From Leuctra nigra (Eukaryota; Arthropoda; Insecta; Plecoptera; Leuctridae): DNA of 64,000 nucleotides. The notes beneath the pieces are model-generated. The model saw nothing but the letters and a program-made list of their open reading frames with translations. It was not told where the DNA came from and did not search any database. Made by a program: the position numbers and the translations under genes. The stretch spans positions 5,484,316-5,548,315 of the forward strand of contig OW203768.1 of the NCBI GenBank assembly GCA_934045905.1, written 5' to 3'. Of the stretch, positions 10,395 to 23,502 are shown piece after piece. Within the stretch, counting starts at the first letter, position 1; every line of letters begins with the position of its first letter.

Positions 10395-12565
10395 GCGGCT
10401 CTCTAACCGGGCGGTGATAAGCTCGGGTTTCCGATGATCCATCGCCGGTAGAAAGGACTTGATTTTCAAGGCTGTCAATTTGTATCAAATACTTGATTGG
10501 GTTCGGAAATGATCTTCTTTCTATCGCTTGGTATCTAATGGGTTATCTTATAGATTAGGGGTACGTTCACAGGAGCGGATTTGCATTTTGTGGAAAAGCG
10601 GTTTTGAATCGACACATTGAATTGTGCATGATGGCTCAACCCAAAGAGAAATCTCTAGTTGGCAGTCTTCTGATAACTGATACATGGATAACGCTTTTCC
10701 CCTAAATGCAAATTCTTTCAATATGAATGGGCCTTTAGGGTTATGAATAGATAATTGAAATTGAAGCCATTCTCCCAAGTCAATGTATTGTAGACTGGTC
10801 TGCCACATTTGATGGCCCACTTAGGAAATCCAAACCAATATAATCCTAACCTTCAGGTAAGGTGTGTTTTGCCGATTCTGCGTAGTACAACTGAAAAGTA
10901 TTTTAATTTAATGAAGAAGGAGGCAATGTAATGATCAGCGCTTTGTGGGTAGGTTGGTATTTCTGCCAACGTGATTTGTAAATACATGATTATCAGGGAT
11001 TGAAAATACATTGGCTTGGGACAAGGCCCGTTGAATTCATATTTACTATGAAACTTAGTACAAGCCTTGTGATTCTGACTTCAATTCCCAATCATGAATC
11101 ACATCACATCTAAAGAGAAGGTAAACGTTTAAGTCACTCGTTAAAATTACAGTTCTCGCTTTGCTCGATTAATTTGGAGCTTTGCAGAGAAATGAAACTA
11201 AAGTCTTCGTATTTGTGTGATTATTAAATATATTTCGGCAGAGTTTGTGCTAAAAAACCTGGCTTATAGTCAAAGAACCAAATTTGTATATAGTGTTTGT
11301 AAAATATTAAATATAAAGATAATGTAGAGAATCAAAACAAATCAAAACTATAATTATGCAAATTTTACAAGTGGCAGATTTTTTTACAACAATAAATCAA
11401 AACATCTTCACTTGATTCAATAATCTTCCCAAATTATCTGCATGATTGAAAATTGAAATGATAAGTTTCATAATCGCTCTGCCGGAAAACAAATTTAGAC
11501 CATAGTGGCTTGATATTAAGAATACAAAATGCTACTTCATGTTATTCCTATTTTTCTCTACTACAGTCATCATCCATGTCTTGTGCGTAACAAATAGCTC
11601 TTCCTCCATCATCAGTCACTCGTAAAATGAAATTACAGTCCGTTGTGGACGTTGGGTGACGGCCATATTTTCCTGTAGGTACGAAATGACTCATTTTAAA
11701 TAGGCTGAAGGTGCTTGACTGATTTTGGTCAACATTATCATGATTGTTTTTATATATATGTAATCAAAATACTGGTTTCCCATGGGATTTTTATCATTGT
11801 TTTAGGTAATATTTGTAAGTTTATTAAATTTTTTATGACTTGTTTTTGCTGAGTCTATGTAAATATAATCATTGTATTTTACTACCTGCTTGTGTGTCCT
11901 GTATTTGGTCCAGCTCAGCACTGCGATCGTATAACTTTGCTGGACAAACGATCGACAACTCTTATGGGAGAATAACATGGACACGTCATACTCATAGTCG
12001 ATTGATTACAAAGTCGTGTGGATGCTAATCTCTCATAAGAGTTGTCGATCGGTTGTCGAGCAAAGCTATACGATCTCAGTGCAGATATAAAGTGGGGTGT
12101 ATTCCTGGGAAACAAAAGTGGGCCAGAGAATTTTAGTTTTAGTTTTAAATTTATAAAACAGTCAATTGGAAAAATGTAATTTTTAACCTACTATGCCTAT
12201 TGAATTATATTATTATGAATGTAAACTGATTGTGCCAATTATTTTTATCCTCCTGTCTCTTATCAATTGTTGCAATTTCCCAAACAATTTTAGAAAATAA
12301 GATTTTTTAAGTATTGGTTTACAAGGCTGAGTTTAAAATTCGCGCTACTTTGTGAACTACCTTACCGATTCAGTAGAAATTAAATTGCCCAGTAGATGGA
12401 GACACATGTTTGTCAACAATTATCTCATGCCGTTGACATTTGACAGTTCGCTTCGTTGCCAACTAGTAAAATACTCTTTTGTGTAAAAAGAGGGGCGTCA
12501 TTCATAATACCGGAATGATTAAAAGACAAAGGTATCGAAGCCTGGATAAGGCTTAAAGTTGAGTC
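10395..12565. other. Intergenic: ACBD5-like 3' region and SLC17 upstream region
   Basis: This stretch holds the ACBD5-like 3' UTR (an aataaa is visible near 11391), AT-rich sequence, one foldback element at 11918-12082 and the upstream region of the transporter gene. No other gene was seen. Confidence 0.5.
11918..12082. repeat. Foldback MITE with ~57-bp arms
   Basis: gcactgcgatcgtataactt...gatcgacaactcttat at the left is matched by its near-perfect inverse ending cagtgc at 12082. Total length is 165 bp. It lies upstream of the transporter start codon. Confidence 0.6.
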
Positions 12566-15500
12566 ATGTTATCTCAGGTGAATGAAGAATCGCCGTCTTC
12601 TGTTAGTGATTCGGAAATAGAAAATGAAGAGATAGCATTAATATCAACAAGTGCAGGTTAGTTTAACCTATTGCCCTAATAATGCGACAGCTGTTGGCAC
12701 GTACCCGCCACAACTCTAACCCATTTAGTTCATTTATTGTCGAATCATAGCTAAGAACAAAAGACCTAAAGATATTGTTTCACTTTCAGTTCTTGAAGAT
12801 ACACAAAAATGGTTCAAGACACGCTACGTTCTTGCCTTTATGGGCTTCCTAGGTTTCGCAAATGTTTATGCGATGCGAGTAAATCTATCTGTGGCGATAG
12901 TTGCTATGGTAAACAATACTGCGATCCCTCATGCAAATATTTCAGTGACGGATGTGTGCGCACCAGTCGATGTCAAAAATGCCACAATAATTCCGGTAAG
13001 TTCAACGTTGGTAGTACTTTTTAGTAGGTACCTAACACCTATTGACGATTTTGTTGACTTGATTGATAACTGTTCAGAGAGACGGGGAGTTTGCGTGGGA
13101 CGAGTCGACGCAAGGAATAATCCTCGGCTCCTTCTTCTACGGCTACGTCTTGACGCAAGTTCCCGGAGGCCGATTGGCCGAACTGTACGGAGGAAAACTT
13201 ATCTTCGGTCTTGGAATTCTCATTACCGGGATTTTCACAGCGTTGAGTCCTCTAGCTGCTCGGCTCCATATTGGGGTGTTTATCGCCGTTCGAATAATTG
13301 AGGGGCTGGGTGAGGTGAGAATTTACATTCAGCTTTATGGGTTTAAGAAGTCAAATAATAATGGTTAAAGGTACCTAAATGTTACAGATACCTACTAAGT
13401 ACTAAGTTATCTAGTTTTAAAAATCACCCAGAACAATCTGATAATCAATAGGTAGATACGCCAAATCATCAAAATAATTTCCTTCAATATAACAGGGGTT
13501 TGTGGAGGTTTGTGGATACAATTTCGAAGAATTGCTCTCTGCTACTTCTCGAGAACTGAATTTTCTTATGTCATAACTGTGATCGGGTACTCTTAAACCA
13601 TGGACTTAAGCTCAAACTGTATTAAAGTGGTCTCTTTCAGGGTGTGACGTTCCCGGCCATGCACGTCATGCTGGCTCGCTGGATTCCGCCAGTAGAGAGA
13701 AGTAAATTCGCCGCCTACACTTACGCAGGTTAGCTCAACAATCATTAATTTAATACCTTTACTAGCTTTAAAATCAACAGACAAGTTGCAGATATTTTAA
13801 TTTAGAAAATGTCTAGCAACATTTACAATTTTAGAAAAATAGTGGCTCGAATCTCAACTTTTGCCAAAGTGCATTTTAAAATGTCTGTCAAGTGCCAACC
13901 AACCAACATTTAACGAAGTTAGTTAATTATGACATCCCTCAATATTTTTGGTTATTCCAGCATTTTGACAAAAGCACATTCTTGACACCCCAAATTTCTG
14001 ACATCCTCAATTTGTTATTGAGGATGTGTTTAACACATAGAATTTAATATAGATTCTATATTTAAATTCTATACATAGAAATGAACAAATATGTGCTGTG
14101 CAAGCAGGGCTATGTGAGATGCCAAACCTCAGTTTATTACAATTGTTAGTGTATGAACTTCATGAATTAATGACCGTAAAATATTCTCCCACAAGGGGCC
14201 CACTTTGGCACGGTCGTGTCGTACCCTCTGAGCGGCTACTTGTGCTCGCTCGAGTTCCTGGGTGGTTGGCCGCTGTCGTTCTACCTGTTCGGTGGTCTGA
14301 GCATCGTGTGGTTCATGTTCTGGCTGCTGCTGGTGTACGACACACCCGTCAGCCATCCGAGTATCTCAAAAGCAGAGCAGGATTTCATCGTCGCCGCCGT
14401 CGGAAACGCCCATGAGGTATTGTCCCACTTCATCTGTTAGACTCAAGGTTAACAACAAATCAATTTTATAATAATAAATAATAATAATGGTCAACTATCT
14501 ACAAAATTCTTCAATCTTAGAAAACTTTGTGTAAAATGGATATAGGAGGGAGAGAGGTAGGAAACTTTTACTAATAACAATATAATACTGCCATTATGAA
14601 ATGATTGCCAGGAAATTAAAATGTACAAATATGAAAATTGACAAAACAATCCATCAAAATCAATTTGTAGATAACGTAATATCCATCAAATTTTGAGAGT
14701 TCAGTGTTTGATGAATTACAGAAGAAGCAACACAATTTAATACAACAAGTCATTCTTTGACTGATGTCGTTACAATTTCCGTAATATGGGGAATTCTTGT
14801 TAAAACGTGACTTGAAACGGCTTGATATCAGCGTTGTTGAGCGTCACGTGTTGCGTGCATGCGCTGCGAGTATGTGACAAGATAATAATGAGAATTAGAA
14901 AGGTTGTGTCAATCATATCTAGTATTGATTGATTGCAAATATAATGCATATGTCCAGATAATCTCGTCTCAACATGTGACCTTTAACCTGAACCTTATCA
15001 GCAGAGCCAGTTGTTTGTGGTGATAAAAAAAGCAAAAATTCGTTTTCAACATTCCCAAAGAGGTGAATTGGTGGTGATAATTATGCTAATTTTCGCGATT
15101 AGCGGTGAAATGGAAAAAATTTGATTTTTGTGATATTTGACGCGCGAGCGAGCGGCAATACTACCAACCTCCCTCTCACTATAGCGAGACTCGGCGCGTG
15201 CGCATGCGCACCCCTGTTCAAGGTCATGTAGATGCGTCATTCCATGCTCAGCAGTGAACCAGCTGGCACCCCATACACTCTTTGGCTGGCATTGACAGTT
15301 GGCTTACTAAGAAAACAGTGTGATTCTTTTTATTTCGTGGTACTTTAGACACAGATCGAGGAAATTTTCGTAAATTATATACTCGGAATTGGGAAATGTT
15401 GCAAAACATGTAGGTTTGGGACAAAATCGCGTGAAATCGCGTGAATTTGTCAATATCGCGTCAAAACACAAATTTCGCGAAAATTCCCGAGAAAAAGATA

Positions 15501-18500
15501 CATATATTTGGAATCAGGAGTGTATGAAACGTAAAGATATATAAATAATATAATAAAATAATAATCTTCTTCTGGTTCCGACAATGTTGTCAGGTCAGAC
15601 AGTGGGAGCTCCCACTGGGTCTAGGGCCTCGGATCTCTTCCAAACCGGCTGGCCAGGCCTGACGTTTCATCCTCCTCCTCCTCTTCTTCATCCTCGTCAC
15701 CTTCCTCCAACTTCTCCACCAGCGCCCTCCAGATCCTCCTGTCCTCCCACCACTTATCTGCTTCCACTTTCTGCCACCTTTGCTGCCTGTCCTCCACGTC
15801 TTCTCTGATAAGACCACTCCACTTCTCTCTTGGTCTCCCCACTCTTCTTCTTCCCACCACTGTTTCTTCAAACTCCTGTCTTGGTATTCTCTTGAGATCC
15901 ATTCTTTTCATGTGTCCAAACCAACGCAATCTCTCTCTACCCATCTTGTAGCTCAAACTTTCCACTCCCAGCTCCTTCCTAATACAACGGCTTCTCAACC
16001 TGTCCATCTTTGTTACTCCCTTCACACTTCTTAGGAATTTCATCTCCGCTGCCTCCAGCTGGCTGCGTTCCTTATATCCAATCCCCCATGTAACTGCTCC
16101 GTATGTTAGTATTGGTAAGAAATACATTTTATACATGAGCAGTTTACACTGGCGAGGGAAATCTTCGTTCCACAGCAGCTTGCGAACAGCTTGGTAGAAG
16201 GACTCGGCTTTTTGAATTCTCGCCTTCACCTCTGCATCCACCTTCGCCTCCTTAGTTAGTATACTTCCCAAGTATTTGAATGCATCCACCTCTCTCAGCT
16301 CCTTCCCACGTAACCTAATTCTTATCCTCTTTCTCAATGTTTTCCTTCTCTCCATTTTCAATATTTCGCTCTTATCTTGGCTAATCTTCAGTCCCACTTC
16401 CTCCGTTACTTCACTCCAACGATTTATCTTCTCTTGTAGTTCTTCTCCACTTTCACCCCAAATGAGCACATCATCAGCATAGACTAAAGTTCTCGAATCT
16501 CTGCCCTCCTTTTCTTCAACCATTTTCAGCAGATCATCCATCACTATTACAAAGAGAGATGGGGACAAAACGCTACCTTGACGTAAACGTAAAGATATGA
16601 CAGAAAATTCATGTTTCTAAACATTTCGCGTTTATGTGGAAACCATAAACAACTGGCCCTGCTTATCAGCCTTTGAAATTTAGTGCATTGAAGATTAGGT
16701 TTGATTGGAATTTTAAAATAGGTAGGTATTCCAATGTAATATCTTAAAAATGTTGAATTAATTGGTCACCAACAGCTTTTGAATCACGAATGAAGGGTAC
16801 CTAGGTACTACTTTCACCAAATAAAATAAGTTTTTGTGGGCACCACAAAAATATTCTTGGTGTAGTGCACTTGGCCAAATAAAAAATAATCAGTTAACAA
16901 ATTTGAATGACTGCTGGTCATGTTCCATAACAATAAATGTTTGTTATTGTTATTGAAATTAGAGGTTACCTACTAGATTGAGACAAGGAGATTTTTTTAC
17001 TGTCTTCTGATGGTGTTAATCTAACATTTTTCAGTCAATCAGATTCATTAACTGATTTTTTTAATTGTGCCAAGTGTGCCTAAATTATTTGTGCACCAGT
17101 GAATAATGAAAACAATCAATTTAGCTGCAAATTTGTAACAGTAAAGAACAAAAGTTTGTGTTTGTCCTATGAATGATTCTTATCTAATACCTAGTCATAT
17201 AATGCGAGTAACCACATCCTGGCATGAAACATGAACATGATAGGTATAATACACTCACTGTGGATATAGATTACAGGTCTATCATATAATTATTATGCAG
17301 TAAAGTACTGTAATATTACATGGCTTCTGGCTACAAATATATCAGTCACATTCGACAGTATATTAAGTATCTATCTTTACAAAATAGTTAAATCCACCTG
17401 TTAATACAACACATTGAATTATTACATCAGATGATCATGATGTTATCAACCAGCTATCTACCGCTCTACGACCATCTCCCGCACTCCGACCCAAGCAGTC
17501 CAGATCTTCCAACCATCTTGCCTCCATGTCCGGTGTCATCTGCCTCTTCCACTCCTCTTTAAGCCGTCTTCACAGAGGGGTCCAATTCTCAATCCTCTTT
17601 GGCCATCTGTCCTTTTCTGTACGCTTAACCAGGCAAGTCTCCTTATTTGCAAGAGAACAGGGTACTATTATACTTTTATCAGGAGTTAACATTAATGATA
17701 AAACAAAAATATGCATTTCAGGACCAAGTAGTACCTATATTTTTTGTAAAATCCTCTGATGGTGGTAAAATGCACACTGCCTCCAGTCCAGGTCCAGGTC
17801 CATCATATAGACCTATAGGATATAGGTCATATATCCAGTCTCCAGTCGATTCATAGATTCTGGCTCTAATAGAAAGAGGAAAATGTACCTACTTTAAATT
17901 TCTTTCCACTTTTAGTATTGAATGAGGTCTTTAAAAAAACGATGCGCCAAGTCCTTTTGTAAAGTATTTCTAGGTGTTTATTCTTTTATTTCAAAAATAC
18001 GATTTAATATTTGGAAATGTCATTGACTTGGCTCCTTTTTTGATATCACTCCTTTTCGGCGTTGAATTTTTTTAAAGTAAACAGACTTGGCTGCCTTTTT
18101 TACACGGAGGTTTTTTTTCTGGGATATCACTTCTTTTGTTAGTTTATTCATATTGCTTGTAGCACATGTCTGGGCAGGGACGAATTTCTTTAAAAAAATA
18201 CGCCTCAGCCGATTTGGTTACTAAGAAAATTTGCGTTTGGTATATGATGAAAACCTGTATGATATGATGGATATGATCCATCATATCCTATATGATCCAG
18301 TCTTTTTTTAAAATCAAAATCCATTAAATTAATCCATGGTTTACGATTTTATTCTTAAAAAATGCAAATAAATTGCATTTGAACTTTTGTTATAGTAGAG
18401 AATTTTAAGATCTACTATTTTACAACTTGGTCCCAAATGCGTAAAATCATCACTAAAATAGTCAATTTTTCAAAATTTGAGCGGTATTGCGCCCCAAACC

Positions 18501-21500
18501 CCCCCATGGGTTGTGAACGCTACGGATTTTGCTTTTTTCGGCGCCCTGGCACTTATTTTACTAGGACTGCCCCCTGGATGTACCAAACCAAGTAACATGT
18601 GATGTGTATGCTGGTCAGGACCAAGGAGGAGGAATCCCGTGGCGAGGCATCCTGACGAGCCTGCCGCTGTGGGCGATCCTCATCACTCAGTGCGGACAGA
18701 GCTGGGCGTTCTACACTCAGCTCACCGAGATGCCCACCTACATGAACAACATTCTACACTTCGACATTCAGCAGGTAACTATCTAGTAGGAATTAGAATA
18801 GAGCTAGGTAGGACAGGAAATAATAATTCAAAAAACTTGTCACCAGTAGCTCGTTCCACCTTTTCTCTCTAATTAATTACTTACCTTTTCTCTCTAATTA
18901 CTTTTGTTACCATATCTTTAAATACTACACAATCTTTACAATTTTTTACTTCTTCAAGTAATTTATTATATTCTCTAATTGCACCATATGCAATACTATT
19001 CCTAACTAGATTTGTCTTTTTTACCTTTTCTCTCTAATTACTTTTGTTACCATATCTTTAAATACTACACAATCTTTACAATTTTTTACATCTTCAGGTA
19101 ACTTATTATATTCTCTAATTGCACCATATGCAATACTATTCCTAACTTGATTTGTCTTACATTGTTTTAAAAATATATTATTTACATTCCTAGTATTGTG
19201 ATCATGTCCTTCACCTCTCTGTTGTAGTAAACGATCGAGGTACACTGGCATTAATCCTTTTTTAATCTTAAATATAAAAATCATAGCAGCAATATTGATT
19301 GTTTCTTCAACACTATTCCAATCTAGTTTAATTAGTAAATCAATTTGGCTGGTGCTCCACACCTCTCTTAATATGTACCTCATTAATATATCATTTAATA
19401 CATTTAATACATTTAATACTCATTAATACATACCCAACTGCTTATTGTGGTACGTAATTTAGGAAAATAAAGAATTTCATACTAAATAGTAATTTAGAAC
19501 AAAGGATCATAAAACTAATCATCTAATTATAGTCATAAATTATTGTGATCGGGGATAACTGATAGGAATGAAGGGATCAAACCAAACGTAATTGGAATAA
19601 TTGGATGTAAGTTTACTAATAATAGATCTATTTTGTGTTGTAGAATGCATATCTTTCTGCTCTTCCGTATCTGGCCACCTGGTTGTTCGGAGTCATAATG
19701 AGTCAAATCGCAGACTTCCTTCTGACTCGTGGCTATCTGACTCAGCTGCAGTCGTACAAACTGTTCAATTCAATTGGTGAGTCGTGTAGAGATATGGGTT
19801 GTTCAACTTCATCACACTTGGGGGACCTCACAAGCGATATAAATGCGATATAGTGCATTTTTATTTATTTTTGAAATTACCATTTCAAAATACATTTTAC
19901 AACAGTTCAACTATATTTCAATATTAAAGACTCATTTAAAGTCCAGTAGTTTGCAACTCCCGCCCAATAATGAGCTTTCAATTCATGTCTTTTGAAAATG
20001 AACAAAACTTTAACATGGGAGGTATAGGCAGCGTGTTTAGACTACAGATAGCGCTGCAAAAAGTACATACAGAGCCACCTAAGCTGTGGGAAGGAAGCTT
20101 GCCTTTGGCAAGGCGTCCAAGTCGCTGCAGTTATACGTTATGTTGCTGCACATATTACGCATTATCACTCCTTAAAATTTACACAAGTTTATCTAATGTT
20201 TATTCGCGTACAAAATATTAATAATAAAGTGTTCACAATTTCACTAAATCTGATCACAATAGTAATTTGCGCGACTTGGTTCTGATTCCGAAATATTTTG
20301 AGTACATTTGTTGACATTTGATCGGTTGCTAGGTCACGGCCAATGAGAAATGAAACAGTTGAAGATCATTCCCACAAATGTTGCTTATTTCTTTCACTCG
20401 TGGCGCTGGGGGTATGAACTCTCGGTGCCCATAGGAAAATCATTGCAAATTTGGTGTATAACTTTTAAAATAGCACACGTTGGTATCGTTGTCAATTTTT
20501 TTCCTGATAGTTTGACCGTAGGTCTACCAGAAAAAAAGTTTTTTGTTAAAATCTAACAGTACAAAAAAATTAGAACTTCCTGTTTAGCTTAAAAATGACT
20601 TGATTTTACTTGGCTGACATAAGATAACAGGCATGATTATCAATAAGTAGGTACACAAAAAATTATGAAGATCTGAAACTATTAATCGAGTGATCGCGAC
20701 ACCTTAAATGAAAAATGATAAAATATTTGTTATAAAAACAAAACTAAATGTTCTACTCATTATATTCAATTCCTGCGGAACAAACTGAAATATTTACTAT
20801 TTAGTCCAAGTACTAAGTTCATGTTCTCTATGTTCATGTGTGGAATGTACAGATCTTGCAATGTTATAAATATAATCTGTTGCCAATGATGTGCTGTGAA
20901 CACCGATGGTTGTATGATTTCAGCGTCGATCCTCCCGGCTATATGTTTCGTTACCGTGACGTGGTTCAACTGTGATCGCGTCGCCATCACTCTCCTTCTG
21001 ATATTAAGCGGAGGTTTCGCTGGCGGCACGTTCGCCGGGAATCAGATGAACCACATCTCTCTAAGCCCTCGCTTTGCCGGCACGATGTATGGCATCACTA
21101 ATGCCGCAGCGAACACTTGTGGCTTCCTGGCACCCTATGTCATAGGACTACTCATCAACGGCCAGGTGAGACTCGTCAATTACTGATGTGAAGGTTGCTT
21201 ACTTATCGCTGGTCGGGAAGAATCCACTATTTGAATCATCTTATCTCACTTTGAAATCCTACAGATCTTTTGTAGAATAGTAAAACCATCAACACAATAT
21301 GTGCACCTTGTCCTGTTATGGGTGAAGTGCTCAATATTTGTGTCTGTGGGTGCTGACTGGTGTACAGAACTTTCTTTTAGTATGGAGATGCATTGCTATA
21401 TACCCTGCTGAAAAATATTGCCAAGATCGTGCAAGATCTAGTATAATTTTTGTTTAGATTTCTTTAGTATCTACCATTCAATAATTATTAATTTTGTGAA

Positions 21501-23102
21501 GATTTTACAAGATTTTTCAGCAAGGTAAGGCTCTTCCAAATTAGTTGAAAGAGGACCAACAAAAAATACTAGGTAATCATGCCCATGCTAGAAAGTTGAG
21601 TGTACAAGGTTAAATTAAAAATTATTAAACTTATTGTGTGAATAATTTTGTTTCAATCAAACATTCAAAATTCACAGTCACTCTCTATCACTTCAAATAA
21701 CATTTATAATCTGCAGTCGATTTCTAAAATAAAAATAAATCTGTAAACAATCAACTTCAAGTGTTCCTTGTATACGTATGCAAGATCATCAATGGGGTTG
21801 CTCACGCAAAACTATTGTAGATGGCGCTCCTGTCCTAACCGCAATAAGAACCAATCAAAATGCCGAGAGAGAGCCAATCAAAATGCAGAGCGGAATGGAA
21901 TATTTTTAAACCTTGGCGGGAGTTTGATTCAGAGATCTTGGATTCAGAGACCAACCAATCAGAGAGAGACACCTCCAATGCCGCTAGCGCTGCGAGTGAG
22001 AGCAAATGGCAGTGAACAACCCCATTGTTTGCCCCTCACTCATCATCGTTCGAACAATAATGTCCCTGAATAAATTGTTCCAAGTGATACTGCTGTTTGT
22101 CGCACAGTTTGCTTATTGCTCAGCTTCTTGTTTACCCTCGCTCTTCCAGGAGACAATCGGGCAATGGCAGATCGTCTTCTACCTGGCGGCAGTGATCAAC
22201 TTCATGGGCAACCTGTTCTACTTGATCTTCGCCTCGAGCAGCGAGCAGCCGTGGAACCGAAGGCCAGCATTGCGGAAGATGGAAATCGATGCCGAGGATT
22301 TATGTGAGTCACTCAATTAGCTATATCAACCACTCTCAAACATTGGGTTCCATGGATGTCATTGTTTGGTGGAGAGCAGAAGATATGAGAAACCTAAGCA
22401 CTTCCTTTATTTTCTTCACCAAACTAATCAAGACCAAAAGTTAAGCTGGGTTCCCATACTTCGCATCGAATTCGCTTCCGGTTTGCTTCGCTTTCGCAAA
22501 ATGGCTACCTTTTAACAAAGGAAATCGTCCATGTTTACATTCGCATGTTCGCGTGTTTCGGTTTCGTTTAAGTTGAGCCAATTTTAACTTTGACGTAACC
22601 GAAACGAAACCGAAACATGCGAACATGGGAATGTAAACATGGACGATTTCCTTTGTTAAAAGGTAGCCATTTTGCGAAAGCGAAGCGAACCGGAAGCGAA
22701 TTCGATGCGGAGTATGGGAACCCAGCTTTAGGATATTTAGATAAATTTCCATAGAGTTGGATGGAATGAAGGATTTCAAAATTATCCGACTAAACCGGGT
22801 TTCAAACCAAGTATCTCTCACTTGCCGGGCTGGAGTTCTACGAACTGAACTATTTTGCTGTTTGCGAACACTTTGACCAGTGAACATCTGTGTGTTCAGT
22901 CAAAGAACATAACTAAAAATCAAATATTTTTATTGCATTGAAAAAAGTACCACCTATGACATATTACAATTTATTCTTTATTACGAGTCATCATTCAATT
23001 CATCATATTTAGCTTATATAACATCTTTCTTATCTCAATTGTACCTTTCAAAATTATCAATTTACTGACGGAGATTTCTTTCTTTCAGGTATCAACGACT
23101 AG
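12566..23102 (+). CDS. Sialin-like SLC17 family anion/sialate transporter
   Basis: Ten exons join in phase to 513 aa: 12566-12656, 12790-12995, 13078-13314, 13641-13728, 14196-14416, 18619-18774, 19644-19776, 20924-21165, 22150-22303 and 23089-23102. Every junction is GT/AG. It follows SLC17A5 (sialin) end to end: [11 protein letters not shown] and [10 protein letters not shown] (the two Arg positions important in human sialin are kept), [18 protein letters not shown] between helices 2 and 3, [24 protein letters not shown] and [16 protein letters not shown]. Twelve membrane segments are expected. Family members are proton-coupled or sodium-coupled organic-anion carriers in lysosomal, synaptic-vesicle or plasma membranes. 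An acidic dileucine-like motif, EEIALI (residues 21-26), fits lysosomal sorting. Insects have many SLC17 paralogues, so orthology to sialin itself is not certain. The last exon is only 14 bases. Confidence 0.92.
14417..15540. other. SLC17 intron 5, left part
   Basis: No gene seen. There is a CpG-rich patch at about 15140-15230 (gcgcgagcgagcgg, gcgcgtgcgcatgcgcac) and a cluster of atcgcgt words at 15420-15480. Both look like remnants of repeats. Confidence 0.4.
15541..16584 (-). mobile_element. 5'-truncated LINE copy with 14-bp target-site duplication
   Basis: aaacgtaaagatat is present at both 15527-15540 and 16585-16598. Between them is the 3' part of a LINE related to the one at 2633-7626, ending in AT-rich ATT-type repeats (15541-15563). 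The copy begins inside the RT at the RQGS block, so it is a typical 5'-truncated insertion. It lies in SLC17 intron 5, antisense to the gene. Confidence 0.92.
15621..16584 (-). pseudogene. LINE RT C-terminal fragment
   Basis: The open frame from the truncation point covers the end of the RT fingers/palm (YADDVLIWG, holding the YADD catalytic motif) and the C-terminal region ([34 protein letters not shown]). There is no internal stop over about 315 residues, so the insertion is fairly young, but it lacks the endonuclease and most of the RT and cannot be functional. The Ile/Lys/Glu-rich acidic tail ends at 15621. Confidence 0.85.
16864..17081. mobile_element. MITE, second copy of the family at 531-755
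   Basis: The left end gcacttggccaaataaaa and right end attgtgccaagtgtgcc are inverted repeats extending about 33 bp (also cagttaac / attaactg). The internal gaatgactgctggtcatg matches the other copy in inverted orientation. Confidence 0.6.
17455..17650 (-). pseudogene. Decayed LINE C-terminal fragment
   Basis: On the minus strand, frames broken by indels read [13 protein letters not shown] and then [20 protein letters not shown]. That is the style of the extreme C-terminus of RTE-like ORF2 proteins. It is too decayed to classify further. Confidence 0.35.
18862..19395 (-). pseudogene. LINE (CR1/Jockey-like) RT C-terminal fragment with internal tandem duplication
   Basis: The minus strand encodes a 120-aa RT C-terminal segment ([41 protein letters not shown]), the region following the RT thumb in CR1/Jockey-like LINEs. 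The final ~138 bp are repeated in tandem: 18882-19020 and 19021-19159 are near-identical, starting at taccttttctctctaatt. It lies in SLC17 intron 6. Confidence 0.65.
19840..20700. repeat. Dispersed repeat, copy 1 (also at 44740-45180)
   Basis: The stretch 20400-20680 matches the reverse complement of 44740-45130 by shared words such as ttgataatcatgcc, cagaaaaaaagttttttg, aacgttggtat and atgttatctta. The neighbouring 19960-20060 shares gaacaaaactttaacat with the same region. Family unknown; no coding content. Confidence 0.5.
21791..22026. repeat. MITE-like element with 15-bp terminal inverted repeats
   Basis: aatggggttgctcac (21791-21805) and gtgaacaaccccatt (22012-22026) are inverted with one mismatch. 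The interior is purine-rich with repeated accaatca words. It lies in SLC17 intron 8, just before the ninth exon. Confidence 0.5.
22444..22727. mobile_element. 284-bp near-perfect foldback MITE, TTA target duplication (PIF/Harbinger-like)
   Basis: The element starts agctgggttcccatact and ends with its inverse; about 130 bp on each side pair almost perfectly around a short AT-rich centre (about 22570-22600). TTA occurs on both sides (22441-22443, 22728-22730), the 3-bp duplication seen for PIF/Harbinger elements. It lies in SLC17 intron 9. Confidence 0.75.
22745..22900 (-). repeat. tRNA-derived SINE remnant
   Basis: On the minus strand, ccggcaagtgagagatact is followed by ggtttgaaacccggttta. 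The latter resembles an RNA polymerase III B box and matches the SINE-like segment at 56690-56790 (ctggcaagtgagaggtccc, ggtttgagccccggttc). Confidence 0.4.
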
Positions 23103-23502
23103 AAAAACGAATGATCTATGCTACGCTCTTACTTCCTAGACTCTAGTACCTACCTACAACTACCTACTACCTATTTTAATTTATAGACTCTTGCTGTACT
23201 TTGTAACTTCTTGACATGTATGTGTTGACAATGCACTTGCCTGGAGCCGAGTGCGGAATCTATTAGCCGTAAGTAACTATTTCTGCGATACTCAGCTCAA
23301 TAGGAACTGATAATTCTTCTGGTTTTAGATACAAATTATATATATATATACATTATTCTTCCTAAACCACAGGGGCTCGTATTTTTGTGGCTAAATGTGA
23401 TAAACACTATTGATGATGAATATATAAAACACTATCAATTGTTAACGCAATGTTTTCTCTTCTCCTTTCTCTCCTTTTTCTTCTATTTTGTGTCATTCTG
23501 TC

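Noticed and set aside
22441..22887. Minus-strand frame of 148 codons
   Set aside because: It lies across the foldback MITE and SINE remnant; it has no coding signal beyond chance.
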